Part shown: piece after piece, positions 32,788-41,962 of the stretch | Numbering within the stretch: the first letter of the stretch is position 1 | Layout of the letters: the number at the start of each line of letters is the position of its first letter | Source of the DNA: Oscillospiraceae bacterium | GTDB lineage: Bacteria > Bacillota > Clostridia > Oscillospirales > Oscillospiraceae | Direction: 5' to 3' | DNA: 64,000 bases | Assembly (NCBI GenBank): GCA_017538965.1 | Contig: JAFYHU010000012.1 | Span: 30,174-94,173 of the forward strand | Made by a program: the position numbers and the translations under genes | The notes under the pieces: model-generated | The model's database searches: none | The model's input: only the letters and a program-made list of their open reading frames with translations | Told to the model about the DNA's origin: nothing

Positions 32788-34479
32788 CTACGCGGCGGGC
32801 TGAAATTCACCCCTGTTTCCGGTGACTGAAAGCCGCCCGCCGATGCCCCAGTACGCGTACGAGAGCCCGCTGTAACCGCGGCCGCAGGAGAGCCCGGCAT
32901 TCGCGACGCCGACGTCCAGGGCGCCGAAGCGCGGCCACTCTCGTGTGCCGGTGGCGCTCTGCGCTTCCAGATAGAAGCCGTCACGCGGTCCGGCCGAGGA
33001 GCTGCCGACGATGTCGATCGGATAGATCAGCTCCGGCAGGCCGCCGTCCTCGCGCATCTGCTTCGGATATTGCCATCCGGCGCTGCCCGGTTTCGGAACG
33101 CCGAAGCTCGCACCGATGTAATCTGACGTGATGCTTTCTGCGATCTTTGAGGCGTCCCGGCAGATGTGCGCGGCCTCCACCGCCACACTGTTGATCGTCT
33201 CGTGATTGAGGATGGTGTCGCCGATAACCTCGTAGCACCCGACCATATACTCGATGCCCTGTAGCCTGACGGGATATTTGCCATTCGACGGATTGATGCC
33301 GCCATCGCTGCCGAGGACGCCATCGGTCGAGCCGGTGTACCACTGCATGGTACAGAGATGGTTGCTGGTTGCGGTGTTGAAGGTCGTGCCGCCGTTGTCT
33401 ACGTATACGGCGCCATAATCGGTACCGCCTACGTTCACGGTTTCCACCTTCTTGACCTTCACGCGATCAACAATGGCGGTGCCGCCTCTCGCGGATGTGC
33501 TCAGGTGTACGGTGCTTCCGACCAGAATGTTCGCCGCCTGCGCTGTGGTGAGCAGAATGCGCTCCACGCCGGTTTCGGCTACGGCCGGTGTGTAGTCGTA
33601 ATTGTAGTCGCAGCAGCCTACAAGGATGCGGTCAGAATCCAGCCGACCATATTTCAGATATAGCATAAGCTGAAGGAACGCGCTGTCCGCACTGGTAAAT
33701 CCGCAGTACCGGTTGCCCCACGCCGAACGGATGCCGCTCCGGCAGGTGTTGTGGCTGACGTTGAAGACTTTCACCTTCTGGTTGCTGCAGCAGGTCCAGC
33801 CTTCCCCGGCGCTGTACTTCCCGTGCACCACCCACGGGCGCACGCTGTTGTCGGCCAGCTCCACCGCCTCGGGCAGAGGGGTGTAGCCCGGCACGTTCTC
33901 CGCGTCGGTGTAGTCCCAGCCGTACACACCGTTGGTCGTGTCCACGACCGCTTTCTTCCAGCCGGTCATCTGCAGCACGGCAACAATCTTGCTCGGATCG
34001 CTCCGCTTGAAGTTGCCCGCGATGCCGTCGATGGCCGTCACATGCGGCTTGCCGGCGCTGTCCAGATACACGTTGCAGTCCACGCACGCGAACAGGGGCA
34101 GGTTGGCATAATCGTCCGTGTTGGCCGTTTCCTTCGTGCTGGGCGTGCAGCTGAGCCCGTAGTTGTCGCCGGTCTTGGTGCCGTCCGAGCTCGCCGCCGC
34201 GCCTTCTGCCGGGATCGCGAACCGGACGCCGCCGTTCCAGCCTGTCCTGGTCATGGTGTACCAGCGGTCGCAGAGGTCGGACAGGTCCGCCATGGCCGCC
34301 GCGCCGTTGGCCTGAAACCAGCTTTTCATGACTGTCTTGTAGTTGCTGCCGTTCAGCATGGCCAGCCATTCATAGTCGGCCCTCATGCTGATCGCCCCGC
34401 CGATGATCTTCGCCTGCTGGATCAGCTCGTCCATCTGGTCGGCATTCGGCCGGGAACGATATACAGTTTCTGCACTCAT
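32788..34479 (-). CDS. DGR-diversified tail-tip protein (C-type-lectin-like)
   Basis: This 563-aa protein contains the VR near its C terminus (ends with the IGGRL segment followed by about 15 residues). The N-terminal part resembles phage tail-tip proteins. The region from about residue 440 (CYEVIGDTILN) to the end has the WPRFG...NAGLSCGRGYSGLSYAYWG pattern of DGR-variable C-type-lectin folds, where exposed residues vary and the scaffold is fixed. It should bind the host receptor, and diversification would change host range. Its start overlaps the upstream gene by 4 bp. Confidence 0.9.
   Translation of the reverse strand: MSAETVYRSRPNADQMDELIQQAKIIGGAISMRADYEWLAMLNGSNYKTVMKSWFQANGAAAMADLSDLCDRWYTMTRTGWNGGVRFAIPAEGAAASSDGTKTGDNYGLSCTPSTKETANTDDYANLPLFACVDCNVYLDSAGKPHVTAIDGIAGNFKRSDPSKIVAVLQMTGWKKAVVDTTNGVYGWDYTDAENVPGYTPLPEAVELADNSVRPWVVHGKYSAGEGWTCCSNQKVKVFNVSHNTCRSGIRSAWGNRYCGFTSADSAFLQLMLYLKYGRLDSDRILVGCCDYNYDYTPAVAETGVERILLTTAQAANILVGSTVHLSTSARGGTAIVDRVKVKKVETVNVGGTDYGAVYVDNGGTTFNTATSNHLCTMQWYTGSTDGVLGSDGGINPSNGKYPVRLQGIEYMVGCYEVIGDTILNHETINSVAVEAAHICRDASKIAESITSDYIGASFGVPKPGSAGWQYPKQMREDGGLPELIYPIDIVGSSSAGPRDGFYLEAQSATGTREWPRFGALDVGVANAGLSCGRGYSGLSYAYWGIGGRLSVTGNRGEFQPAA
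32833..32937 (-). repeat. DGR variable repeat (VR) at the 3' end of the target gene
   Basis: This 105-bp segment matches the spliced TR. Ten codons differ: CAG to CCG, and AAC to GCC, GAC, GTC, CGC, TAC, AGC, TAC, TAC and GGC. The 3' boundary is the shared GC-rich ATCGGCGGGCGG, the likely initiation-of-mutagenic-homing sequence. The VR carries no intron. Confidence 0.95.
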
Positions 34480-35048
34480 TCTTCTACCTCCGTAATTGTT
34501 TCAACAAGGAATCCGTCCACAACCGACTGTGAGACTTGCCAGGTCTTTCCCGTATCGACGTCCAGAATATCAGCTTCGGCGGTCGCCGCGTCGCCCTTGT
34601 CGCCCTTCGGGATCTTCAGATTGAGGACAGGGTCTTCCGGCGTGCCGGTGATGGTCGCCTCTGCCTGGCTCCCTGCGGCTCCGGTCTCCACCGTGCCGAT
34701 GGTCAGGTTCGGTGTGGGACCGAGTGCCGGCCCGAGGTCGCACCACTGACCGCCGCTGTAATAATACATGCGGTACGGGATCGTGGTCCCGACAAGGTAG
34801 GCGTCGTTCTGGTTCGCGCTCTCCGGAAGGGCTGCGGCACTTGCCACAATCCCCAGCGGCTTGATGCCGTTGCCGGTGATGTTCTGCGGTGACGGATTCG
34901 GAAGGCTGCCGTTGTTGGTCCAGTAGATGTTCCCGTACTGGTCCACATGCGGCGTGTAGTAAGGCCCTACAAGGCCCTGCCACATGTTGAACTCGTCCGC
35001 CTCCTCGATCATGGCAAAGCAGTCGTGCTGGCAATAGCAGTCAGACAT
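34476..35048 (-). CDS. Tail fibre/structural protein with collagen-like linker
   Basis: This 190-aa protein starts MSDCYCQHDCFAMIEE after GGAGGTGAG. It contains a beta-rich middle (YYYSGGQWCDLG) and a short collagen-like IPKGDKGD stretch. It is coupled to the DGR target gene and may be its adaptor or chaperone. Confidence 0.6.
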   Translation of the reverse strand: MSDCYCQHDCFAMIEEADEFNMWQGLVGPYYTPHVDQYGNIYWTNNGSLPNPSPQNITGNGIKPLGIVASAAALPESANQNDAYLVGTTIPYRMYYYSGGQWCDLGPALGPTPNLTIGTVETGAAGSQAEATITGTPEDPVLNLKIPKGDKGDAATAEADILDVDTGKTWQVSQSVVDGFLVETITEVEE

Positions 35049-35049
35049 C

Positions 35050-35364
35050 TTACTCACCTCCGAGGATCTGATCGTCAAGCGCGGGATAGACATCCAGCGG
35101 CAAGACCTTCGAGCCGGGCGCGTCGTACTCCTCGGCATAACACCGGATCTGCAGATAGGCCGGAAGCGACGCGGTGAACAGTGCGGTTTCCTCCTGCGTC
35201 AGATTCACGGTGACATAAGTTTCGTCCGTCTCCAGATCGGCAAGCGTCTTCTGGATCAGATTCGCTCCGTCCTGCTGAAAGGTGACGAGGATTTCGGAAT
35301 AAGTGCTCGGTGCCTTTGGCGTTTTGATGGTGGCCTGATAGCTGCAGGCCCGTTTGATACTCAT
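35050..35364 (-). CDS. Hypothetical tail-region protein
   Basis: This 104-aa, beta-rich protein (SYQATIKTPKAPSTYSEILV) resembles small phage proteins found between fibre genes. The ATG at 35364 is preferred over an upstream in-frame start because of its position relative to GGTGGGG. Confidence 0.55.
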   Translation of the reverse strand: MSIKRACSYQATIKTPKAPSTYSEILVTFQQDGANLIQKTLADLETDETYVTVNLTQEETALFTASLPAYLQIRCYAEEYDAPGSKVLPLDVYPALDDQILGGE

Positions 35365-35475
35365 GGTCCCCACCATTTCCTTTCTTGTGGGACCGCTTGC
35401 GCGATCATACCACATCTTGTGTTGCTTGTGGATAGCCCTTCCGCTATCCCGCAGGATAATTCCTGTATGGCGTAA

Positions 35476-35781
35476 TCACTGGAATTCCACAAAAGGCTCC
35501 AGCATTTTCACGTCCGAAGCCGAAAGCCGGATGCCGTCCAGATCCGTGCTGATCGCGATCTTCTCCGGGTTGAAATCGTCGATCTCCATCTCGTTCAGCT
35601 CCCTGAGCCGGGCCGGGTCCTCTTCCGGATTGAATTTTGCAATCTCGCCCCCGTAGAAGCCGAGATAGCTGTTTGCCGTCTCCACCGTGCGGACGACCGC
35701 GAGGGCCGTCTTCAGCGGAAGGTCCTGTGCAGCCAGTTTCTGCAGAGAGCCCCGCGCGTTGACAATGTCGATCAGTTTCAT
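35476..35781 (-). CDS. Hypothetical tail-region protein
   Basis: This 101-aa protein is helical at the N terminus (LPLKTALAVVRTVETANSYL), similar to small phage proteins lying after fibre genes. Unknown function. The 111 bp downstream hold only a weak hairpin (GGATAGC / GCTATCC). Confidence 0.55.
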   Translation of the reverse strand: MKLIDIVNARGSLQKLAAQDLPLKTALAVVRTVETANSYLGFYGGEIAKFNPEEDPARLRELNEMEIDDFNPEKIAISTDLDGIRLSASDVKMLEPFVEFQ

Positions 35782-35790
35782 GGTGTCCTC

Positions 35791-36762
35791 CTATACGAGT
35801 CCGTATTTATTGAGTGCCTGGATCAGCTGTGTCAGGGTTGCGGAGGTCGAAACGGTCTGCTTGCTCTGCGGCGTCGTCCCGAAGAAACCGAGCGTGTTGC
35901 CGTAGGTGCTGTCTCCGAGACGCATGGCCCCTTTGATGTAGCAGCCGTTGAAGTAATAGCTGGACGCACCGAGAGAAATCTGCCCGGCGCTCGGATAGAA
36001 AAATCCGTTGTTGGCACAGGTCACGGAGTAGCTGCCATTAGACAGCGCCGACGGGCTCGGTGCCGCCGCCCACTTCACGTCATAGTTGGTTGAGCTGTTT
36101 TTTGTCAGCACCTGATTCGCCGTTCCACCTGTAGGAAGCTCATGAGGAACATCCGCCCACTTTACGGAGTAGTTTGCCGTTCCGTCCTTCGTCAGCACCT
36201 GACCGTTGGTCCCTCCGGTCGGGAGATCGTGCGGGGGATCTGCCCACGCCACCTCATAGTTGCTCGCGCTGGTCTTTTTCAGATACTGGTCTTTCGCCCC
36301 TCCGGACGGGATGCCGGCAACCGTCGCCCACTCAACGCTGTAATCTGTGGCTGCGGACTTTCTCAGAACCTGCCCCTGACTGCCGCCGGATGGGAGGCCG
36401 TGCGGAGTTTCCCACTTAACCGCGTAGCCGCCCGCACCGTCCTTGACCAGCATCTGACCGTCAGATCCTCCGGAAGGGATCGGGTACCGGCTCATGGGCG
36501 CGCCGACCGCGTACTCGATCAGATAGGTTCCCGCGTTCTTGTGAACCTTTACCCGGTCGCCTGCCTTCAGGAGCACGCCGGCATTGACCTTGTACTCCTT
36601 CGTGCCGGCACTGGAAGACCCGTCCAGTTGTATGGTGACGCCGTTCGCACCGACGCTGCTGATAGTGGCAAGGGCAATCTCTTCCGAGTCATCCTCCGGA
36701 ATATCGTCCGACAGAATTTGATCTTCGAGGCTGATATCTTCATATACAGATTCTTCATCCAA
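35791..36762 (-). CDS. Tail fibre with tandem GGTxGQVL repeats, TTG start
   Basis: This 323-aa protein has six consecutive units of about 25-28 residues of the form IPSGGSDGQMLVKDG...YxVxW (about residues 105-255), typical of trimeric phage fibre shafts. A globular C-terminal tip follows. The TTG is preceded by AAGGTGG at good spacing and overlaps the upstream gene by 8 bp. Confidence 0.72.
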   Translation of the reverse strand: MDEESVYEDISLEDQILSDDIPEDDSEEIALATISSVGANGVTIQLDGSSSAGTKEYKVNAGVLLKAGDRVKVHKNAGTYLIEYAVGAPMSRYPIPSGGSDGQMLVKDGAGGYAVKWETPHGLPSGGSQGQVLRKSAATDYSVEWATVAGIPSGGAKDQYLKKTSASNYEVAWADPPHDLPTGGTNGQVLTKDGTANYSVKWADVPHELPTGGTANQVLTKNSSTNYDVKWAAAPSPSALSNGSYSVTCANNGFFYPSAGQISLGASSYYFNGCYIKGAMRLGDSTYGNTLGFFGTTPQSKQTVSTSATLTQLIQALNKYGLV

Positions 36763-37801
36763 GATTGACCACCACCTTTTCGAGGGTATGCACCATGCTG
36801 CCGCCCACCCTGAGTTCCATGTTCCAGGCCTTCTCAAGGCAGACCGCGAACAGTTCTCCGAAGCGGACCGCCGTCACATCGTTCACACCGAAGCCCGGAA
36901 GCAGGCCGGTTTTTACGATGATGGTTTCGCCAGTGATCATGGTTTCGTTCCGAAGACGGTCGGCATAGGCCTGCAGCTCCTCCTGAGAGGCGATGTTGCT
37001 GACATTGACGACCTTCGCGATCCTTCTCCCTCTCCGGGCAATGGAAAGCGGGCTCTGCGGGTTGGTGTTCTCGCTGGTTGCCACCATCGGTCCCGATTTG
37101 TCCGCATTGCTGCAAACACAGATGAAAACGTTCGGGGCCGAGTAGATATCAAGCTCTTTGCTGATCGCGGGGATCATCAGGCTTTCCACCTGCGTATCAT
37201 CCAGCGTATGTTCGATGTTGGCGGCGGTCGGGACAGAGGCCGGTTCGAGGACGGCTGTGCCGTCGGCATCGAACCAGAGAGGATTGTAGTTGATCTCCGA
37301 GAGCAGCTGGTTCACGATCTCCAAATAGCTGGTGCCGATGTCCCAGTCCTCCCTGTCTTCCGTCAGCGTCGCTTCGGTCGGCGTCGTTGAGATCAGCGCA
37401 ATGCCGCAGGCCGTCAGAAGGGTTTCGACCGCCGTCAGGTAGTTGGTGCCGGCACTGAGATGCAGCAGGGATTCCGTATAGTTATCACGCACCCTCCAGC
37501 AGCGGTCATAAGCCGAGATATGAAGATACCGAGTGGTACGGTTTTCCAACTCCTGCACGTTTGCGGGAAGATAGACGCCGAGATTGAACGGGAAGCCGTC
37601 GATAAGCAGCTCCGGACGGATTTCATCCGTAAGAAAGTTCACATCGGCTGCTGGAATAAGGTAATCTCCGCTCAGTTTTGTCTTGATCTCCATGGAGGCA
37701 TCCATTTCTAATGACGGCGTGCTGCTGTCCAGCCGCTGAAGCTCTGCATAATCCGCGCCGTCCCGGACTATGACATAGCGGAAATCAAGCTCTCTGGTCA
37801 T
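36755..37801 (-). CDS. Baseplate hub-type tail protein
   Basis: This 348-aa protein resembles XkdQ/gp27-like hub proteins: early KTKLSGDYL, YDRCWRVRDN and the later VSNIASQEELQAYADRLRNE. In siphoviruses of this type it follows the distal tail protein and links tail tube to fibres. It overlaps both neighbours. Confidence 0.65.
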   Translation of the reverse strand: MTRELDFRYVIVRDGADYAELQRLDSSTPSLEMDASMEIKTKLSGDYLIPAADVNFLTDEIRPELLIDGFPFNLGVYLPANVQELENRTTRYLHISAYDRCWRVRDNYTESLLHLSAGTNYLTAVETLLTACGIALISTTPTEATLTEDREDWDIGTSYLEIVNQLLSEINYNPLWFDADGTAVLEPASVPTAANIEHTLDDTQVESLMIPAISKELDIYSAPNVFICVCSNADKSGPMVATSENTNPQSPLSIARRGRRIAKVVNVSNIASQEELQAYADRLRNETMITGETIIVKTGLLPGFGVNDVTAVRFGELFAVCLEKAWNMELRVGGSMVHTLEKVVVNLG

Positions 37802-40124
37802 CTCTCACAAAGTCCTCCCAGTGAATCCGCTGGATCGTGAATCGGTAAGCCGTGTAGAAGGTGGTCTCCCTTTTGGTGAGCTGCGTCAGCCCGCCGACAA
37901 CGACATTCCCTCTGCGGCTTTTGATCACGACGATCTTGCCCTTGAACTGCTCGAACTTCTTGGCGTCCGCCTTGTTGGTGAACGCGCAGTTGTAGCCGAT
38001 GATCTCATCCTCATACGGCGACAGTTCCAGCACAGGATAGGCCGATCCGGTCACGTGCAGCGTTGCCGCGCTCTGCGACCAGGAGAAGCTCTGCTCGTCC
38101 ATGCTGTTTTCGCTTTTCCCTATGGACATCCACTCGCCGCCGGAAACAAGGCCGATCAGAATATCCCGGGTACACATGCATCCCTTGACTGTGTTCGAAC
38201 GGGCATAGTTTCCGTTGTTGTGCCAGAGTTCAGCGTAGTATTCATGCTCTCCGAGCGCGAAACGGTCCGTGAAGGTCAGGGTGCCGGTTGTCCAGGCAAT
38301 CCGCTTTCCGTCGCGGAACCAGTGTACGTGCATCGGAGTGATGCTCCCGCCGTTCAGGTCCAGCGTCAGTTTTGCATCGGTCCGCAGTTTCCCGGTCAGG
38401 GTGACGTTCCACGGCGGCGAGTTCTCCACGAAGATCGATGTTTCGCTCCATGCGCTCCAAAGACTGTAAACGCCCTGAATCCGCACCCGGATGATATGCT
38501 CGCCGTCTTCCAGCGGCTGACTGGCCGTCCACGAATAGACGGCAGGGCCGAAGGCCTTTTTAACGCTCACCCCGTCAATCTCGATCTCGTAGGCTTCCTG
38601 TCCTTCTGACTGCCAGCTGATGGTTGTTCTCGGAACAGGCGTCGCAACAAGGCCGGACGGAGCAGCCGGAGCAGCCACCACAATAAAGCTGCCGATGCTG
38701 TCCGGACCTCTGACGCCGTCGATGTTGTACGCGCCGACCAGAAGATCCGTTTCTCCGGCCGAAAAGTAGTCTGCCGGGATTGTGTAGGAGGTGATGATGT
38801 CTGAGGTGTCAACGATGGTGTGCCACTGGTTGTTTGCCTCGGTCGGGAGTTTCCACCAGAGAAAGACCCTGCTCATCTGCAGGCCGTCTGCGCTGGTCAG
38901 TGTCCACCGAACCGTGATAGGCTTGCTTCCGTCCTCGACGGTGCCGACCGGCTCTTTCAGCGTGGCATAGGCCGTAGCCGCAGCGGTCGAAAAGCTGTAT
39001 ACGCTCGTCTGGCTGCTCTTTCCACTGGAATCCGTGCCGCTCAGGTACCACTGGATCGTGGATGCCGTCGGGAAGGTATTTGCCGGAACCGTCAGGCTCT
39101 GTGTCGATCCGGAGGCGGAAATATCGTTCCAGGCGGAAGCTCCGGATACGCGCCAGTGCAAAACGGCTGAGCCCTGCGTATAGTTGCCGTAGGTATATTT
39201 GAAATACCAGCTGAAGGGAATGGCATTGCGCGGGTTCATGTAGCCGGATGTCGGGCTGTTCTGCGGAGTGATCTGCGTTGCCGGCGTGCTGGTCGTGTAG
39301 GTAGCCGAGCTGGTCGTGTTGCCGTCGGTATCGGTGACGGACACGTAGTATTCGATGCTGCTTCCGGTCGGAAAGGTATAGGCCGGGATGGTTCCGGACA
39401 TGGTGCTTCCGCTGACGCTGATCTGATTCCATGCCCCGCCGGACACGCGCCAGTAGATCTTCGCCGATGCCTGTGTCCATACTTCGTCAAGGCATCTGTC
39501 GCTTCCGTCCTTCGGAAGAGTCCATGTAATGGTTTGTGCCTTTGCCGGGTCAACCGTGCTGCTAAGCTTCGTGCCGAGAGTCGGCTTGGGTTTTACGGTT
39601 ACCGCATTGTCATAGGTAACTTCAATATACGGTGAGCCGCCGCCAGACAGAACAGTCCTTAAATAAGAATCACATTGCGGAAAAATATCGTATTCAAACC
39701 CGTATATATACAGTCCATAACCTTGAAGCAGTTTTTGAGTATCGAGAGCATCTTCTTTTCCGGTTTCAGGAACCCACCGATCTTCCCATGCTAATGGGTA
39801 ATCCGCAACATGACTTGATCCATGTGTTGAGGACCAGGTAGAATCATTCGGCTTTGTGTTCCATGTTACACTGCCAGCCGTCCAGCTTCCTTTGATAACA
39901 TTGTAGTACATCGTTTGACCTTTTCGGTCATAGATGCGAAGCCTGCTGCCTACCAATTTGTTTCTTTTCAGATTTGACGGGAATGATGCAAAACCAAACA
40001 TCATATACCTGTCCTGAGAAAGATGGTACTCTGTACCGCTGTTGGTTGGATATGCTGTGTCAGGGTGAGAACGGTCAATAAACGAACTTTTCTGCAAGCT
40101 CAAAGTTGTGGTTACTTCGGACAT
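37785..40124 (-). CDS. Large tail protein: DNRLRE-like, fibronectin-III-like repeats and distal-tail domain
   Basis: This 779-aa protein starts with a beta-sandwich (SFIDRSHPDTAYP, residues 14-26; VIKGSWTAGSVTWNTKP) of the DNRLRE/CBM96-like type. About five Ig/FN3-like repeats follow; two near 230-400 are close copies (IYWRVSGGAW / LHWRVSGASAW). The C-terminal 150 residues look like a distal tail (Dit-like) domain. The carbohydrate-binding-like modules probably aid adsorption. Confidence 0.7.
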   Translation of the reverse strand: MSEVTTTLSLQKSSFIDRSHPDTAYPTNSGTEYHLSQDRYMMFGFASFPSNLKRNKLVGSRLRIYDRKGQTMYYNVIKGSWTAGSVTWNTKPNDSTWSSTHGSSHVADYPLAWEDRWVPETGKEDALDTQKLLQGYGLYIYGFEYDIFPQCDSYLRTVLSGGGSPYIEVTYDNAVTVKPKPTLGTKLSSTVDPAKAQTITWTLPKDGSDRCLDEVWTQASAKIYWRVSGGAWNQISVSGSTMSGTIPAYTFPTGSSIEYYVSVTDTDGNTTSSATYTTSTPATQITPQNSPTSGYMNPRNAIPFSWYFKYTYGNYTQGSAVLHWRVSGASAWNDISASGSTQSLTVPANTFPTASTIQWYLSGTDSSGKSSQTSVYSFSTAAATAYATLKEPVGTVEDGSKPITVRWTLTSADGLQMSRVFLWWKLPTEANNQWHTIVDTSDIITSYTIPADYFSAGETDLLVGAYNIDGVRGPDSIGSFIVVAAPAAPSGLVATPVPRTTISWQSEGQEAYEIEIDGVSVKKAFGPAVYSWTASQPLEDGEHIIRVRIQGVYSLWSAWSETSIFVENSPPWNVTLTGKLRTDAKLTLDLNGGSITPMHVHWFRDGKRIAWTTGTLTFTDRFALGEHEYYAELWHNNGNYARSNTVKGCMCTRDILIGLVSGGEWMSIGKSENSMDEQSFSWSQSAATLHVTGSAYPVLELSPYEDEIIGYNCAFTNKADAKKFEQFKGKIVVIKSRRGNVVVGGLTQLTKRETTFYTAYRFTIQRIHWEDFVRDDQRA

Positions 40125-40128
40125 ATCC

Positions 40129-41958
40129 TCACCTCATTCTTCTTCTTTCCCGTTCGTTTTTCACGATGCTGACGACATCGCTGAAATCCTTTACATTCTT
40201 GGCATCGATGACCACCTTTTCGATGATGGTGATATCCCCGCCTCCGGCCAGTCTGGTGTCCTGCGCGCTCAGAATCCGCGTGCCGGACGGAAGATAGGCC
40301 AGCTCCTCTCCGTTTTCCCCGAAGCCGGTCCATCCGCCGGAGAAGTTCTGGTTTCCGGAGGCGTTGTGATCGTAGATGTTTCCGGTGATCTCCCCGTAAT
40401 ACACATCCCGCTCGTCCACAACATCCGATGCCGTATAGTTCGGATCCGCGCTGCTGCTGCGCCAGCTCTCCCACTGGTCCGCAATGCCGTTCCACTGTTG
40501 CATGTTGCTGTACATGCCATATTCGGCATTGAGGCCGATAGCGGTGTTGAAACGGGTGCGCCCTGCCTTGGTGAATCCGGTCAGGACGCCGAGCGTGGCG
40601 TTGGCCACATCCGCGATCAGGGCAAAGGCGCCGGCGATGCCGTGCAGAATCTTGTACAGCCCCTGAAATTCTGAATCGACCTGCGGGATCAGGGTCAGAA
40701 GATCTCCAAACGGTTCCAGAATTGCAAGACTGAATTTTAGGATCTCACCCAGCCCCTCAATGATGTGGGAATCGATGATCGCCTGACCGCCTCTCTCCAT
40801 GAATTCCAGCCATTCGGTTTTCAGTTCCACGACAGCCGGGGCCATTTGGGCAGACATCTGATTTGTCAGGGCATCCTGCGTTTTGCTCAGGCGCTGCTCG
40901 GCATCGTCCACCTCACCCAGCGCGTTTAGCATGTCGTCGCTTAATACGTAGCCGACATTGTGAGCTTCTGCCGCCAGCTCGTGCATTCTTCCGGAGCCCT
41001 GAATAAGGATCGGATTCAGATCCTGTGCGGATTTTCCGAAGAGTTCCATGCACAGGGCGTCCCGCTCGGCAGCGTTCTCGATCTGGCTGAGGGCATCGAT
41101 CACTTCATAGAAGACGTCCTCCGCCGGCCTCAGCTGCCCGGTGAGCGAATCGGTCACGCTGACGCCAAGGCTATTGAAGGATTCCTCCAGCTTCGCGTTT
41201 CCGTCCCTGGCCTTGTCCATGTTGCTGGTGAGCTTGGTCATGCTCCCTTTGATGGTGTCAAAGGAAACATCGATCAGCTCGGCCATATACTGGAATTCCT
41301 GAATGGTCTCCGTGTTCAGACCGGTGATCTGGGAGAGCGTCAGAATATTGTCTGCGTTCGCTGCCGATTCTACCGTCTTTTCGATCAGTTGATCGTAGAG
41401 CTTGATCAGGGCTGCAACAGACGCGGCAACCGCGCCGATCGCCGCGACCGAGCCGGTGGAGAATGTTCCCATGCTGTCGAGGCTGGTTTTGATTCCCTCC
41501 GGAAGATCTACGCCGAACTTGCCGGCAAGGCTGTCAAGAATCTCGCCGAGGCCTTTCCCGCTGTCGGAGGTCTCACCCATCTGGACCTGCATATCGGCCA
41601 GCGCCTCGTTGTTCTCGCGGATAGCGTTTTCGGTTTTGAGGACTTCCGCTTCAGCGTCATTCAGTGACTTCTGCCACCGCATGGTACGGGAATCGCTTTC
41701 CCCGTAGGCCTCCGCGGCTTTCTGCAGGGCCTGCCGGATCTGCTCAACCTTGTCTTTCTGCGTGGAAAGTGTCCGCTCCAGAACATCGTTTCGGGCAGTC
41801 AGCGCCTCCACGGAGCCGGCATTGCTCTTAAATTCTTCGGAGACCTTCCGCATTTCGGAATTGAGCACGCCCAGCGCGGCGTTGATATCCGAGATCGCCT
41901 GTTTGTACTCTTTTTCTCCGTCGAATTTGATTTTTGTGTTGATATTCGGACCGGCCAT
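40129..41958 (-). CDS. Tail tape measure protein
   Basis: This 609-aa protein has long N-terminal coiled coils (residues 10-130), a hydrophobic segment (SVAAIGAVAASVAALIKLYD) and a helical centre typical of tape measures. At 609 residues it implies a siphovirus tail of roughly 90 nm by the usual 1.5 Angstrom per residue rule. The ATG at 41958 follows GGGAGGTGAG. It starts 5 bp after the frameshifted chaperone stop. Confidence 0.88.
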   Translation of the reverse strand: MAGPNINTKIKFDGEKEYKQAISDINAALGVLNSEMRKVSEEFKSNAGSVEALTARNDVLERTLSTQKDKVEQIRQALQKAAEAYGESDSRTMRWQKSLNDAEAEVLKTENAIRENNEALADMQVQMGETSDSGKGLGEILDSLAGKFGVDLPEGIKTSLDSMGTFSTGSVAAIGAVAASVAALIKLYDQLIEKTVESAANADNILTLSQITGLNTETIQEFQYMAELIDVSFDTIKGSMTKLTSNMDKARDGNAKLEESFNSLGVSVTDSLTGQLRPAEDVFYEVIDALSQIENAAERDALCMELFGKSAQDLNPILIQGSGRMHELAAEAHNVGYVLSDDMLNALGEVDDAEQRLSKTQDALTNQMSAQMAPAVVELKTEWLEFMERGGQAIIDSHIIEGLGEILKFSLAILEPFGDLLTLIPQVDSEFQGLYKILHGIAGAFALIADVANATLGVLTGFTKAGRTRFNTAIGLNAEYGMYSNMQQWNGIADQWESWRSSSADPNYTASDVVDERDVYYGEITGNIYDHNASGNQNFSGGWTGFGENGEELAYLPSGTRILSAQDTRLAGGGDITIIEKVVIDAKNVKDFSDVVSIVKNERERRRMR

Positions 41959-41962
41959 CTGC

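Noticed and set aside
36000-36450. Regularly spaced repeats considered as a CRISPR array
   Set aside because: They are diverged in-frame repeats coding a fibre shaft (GGTxGQVL units), not identical repeats with unique spacers.
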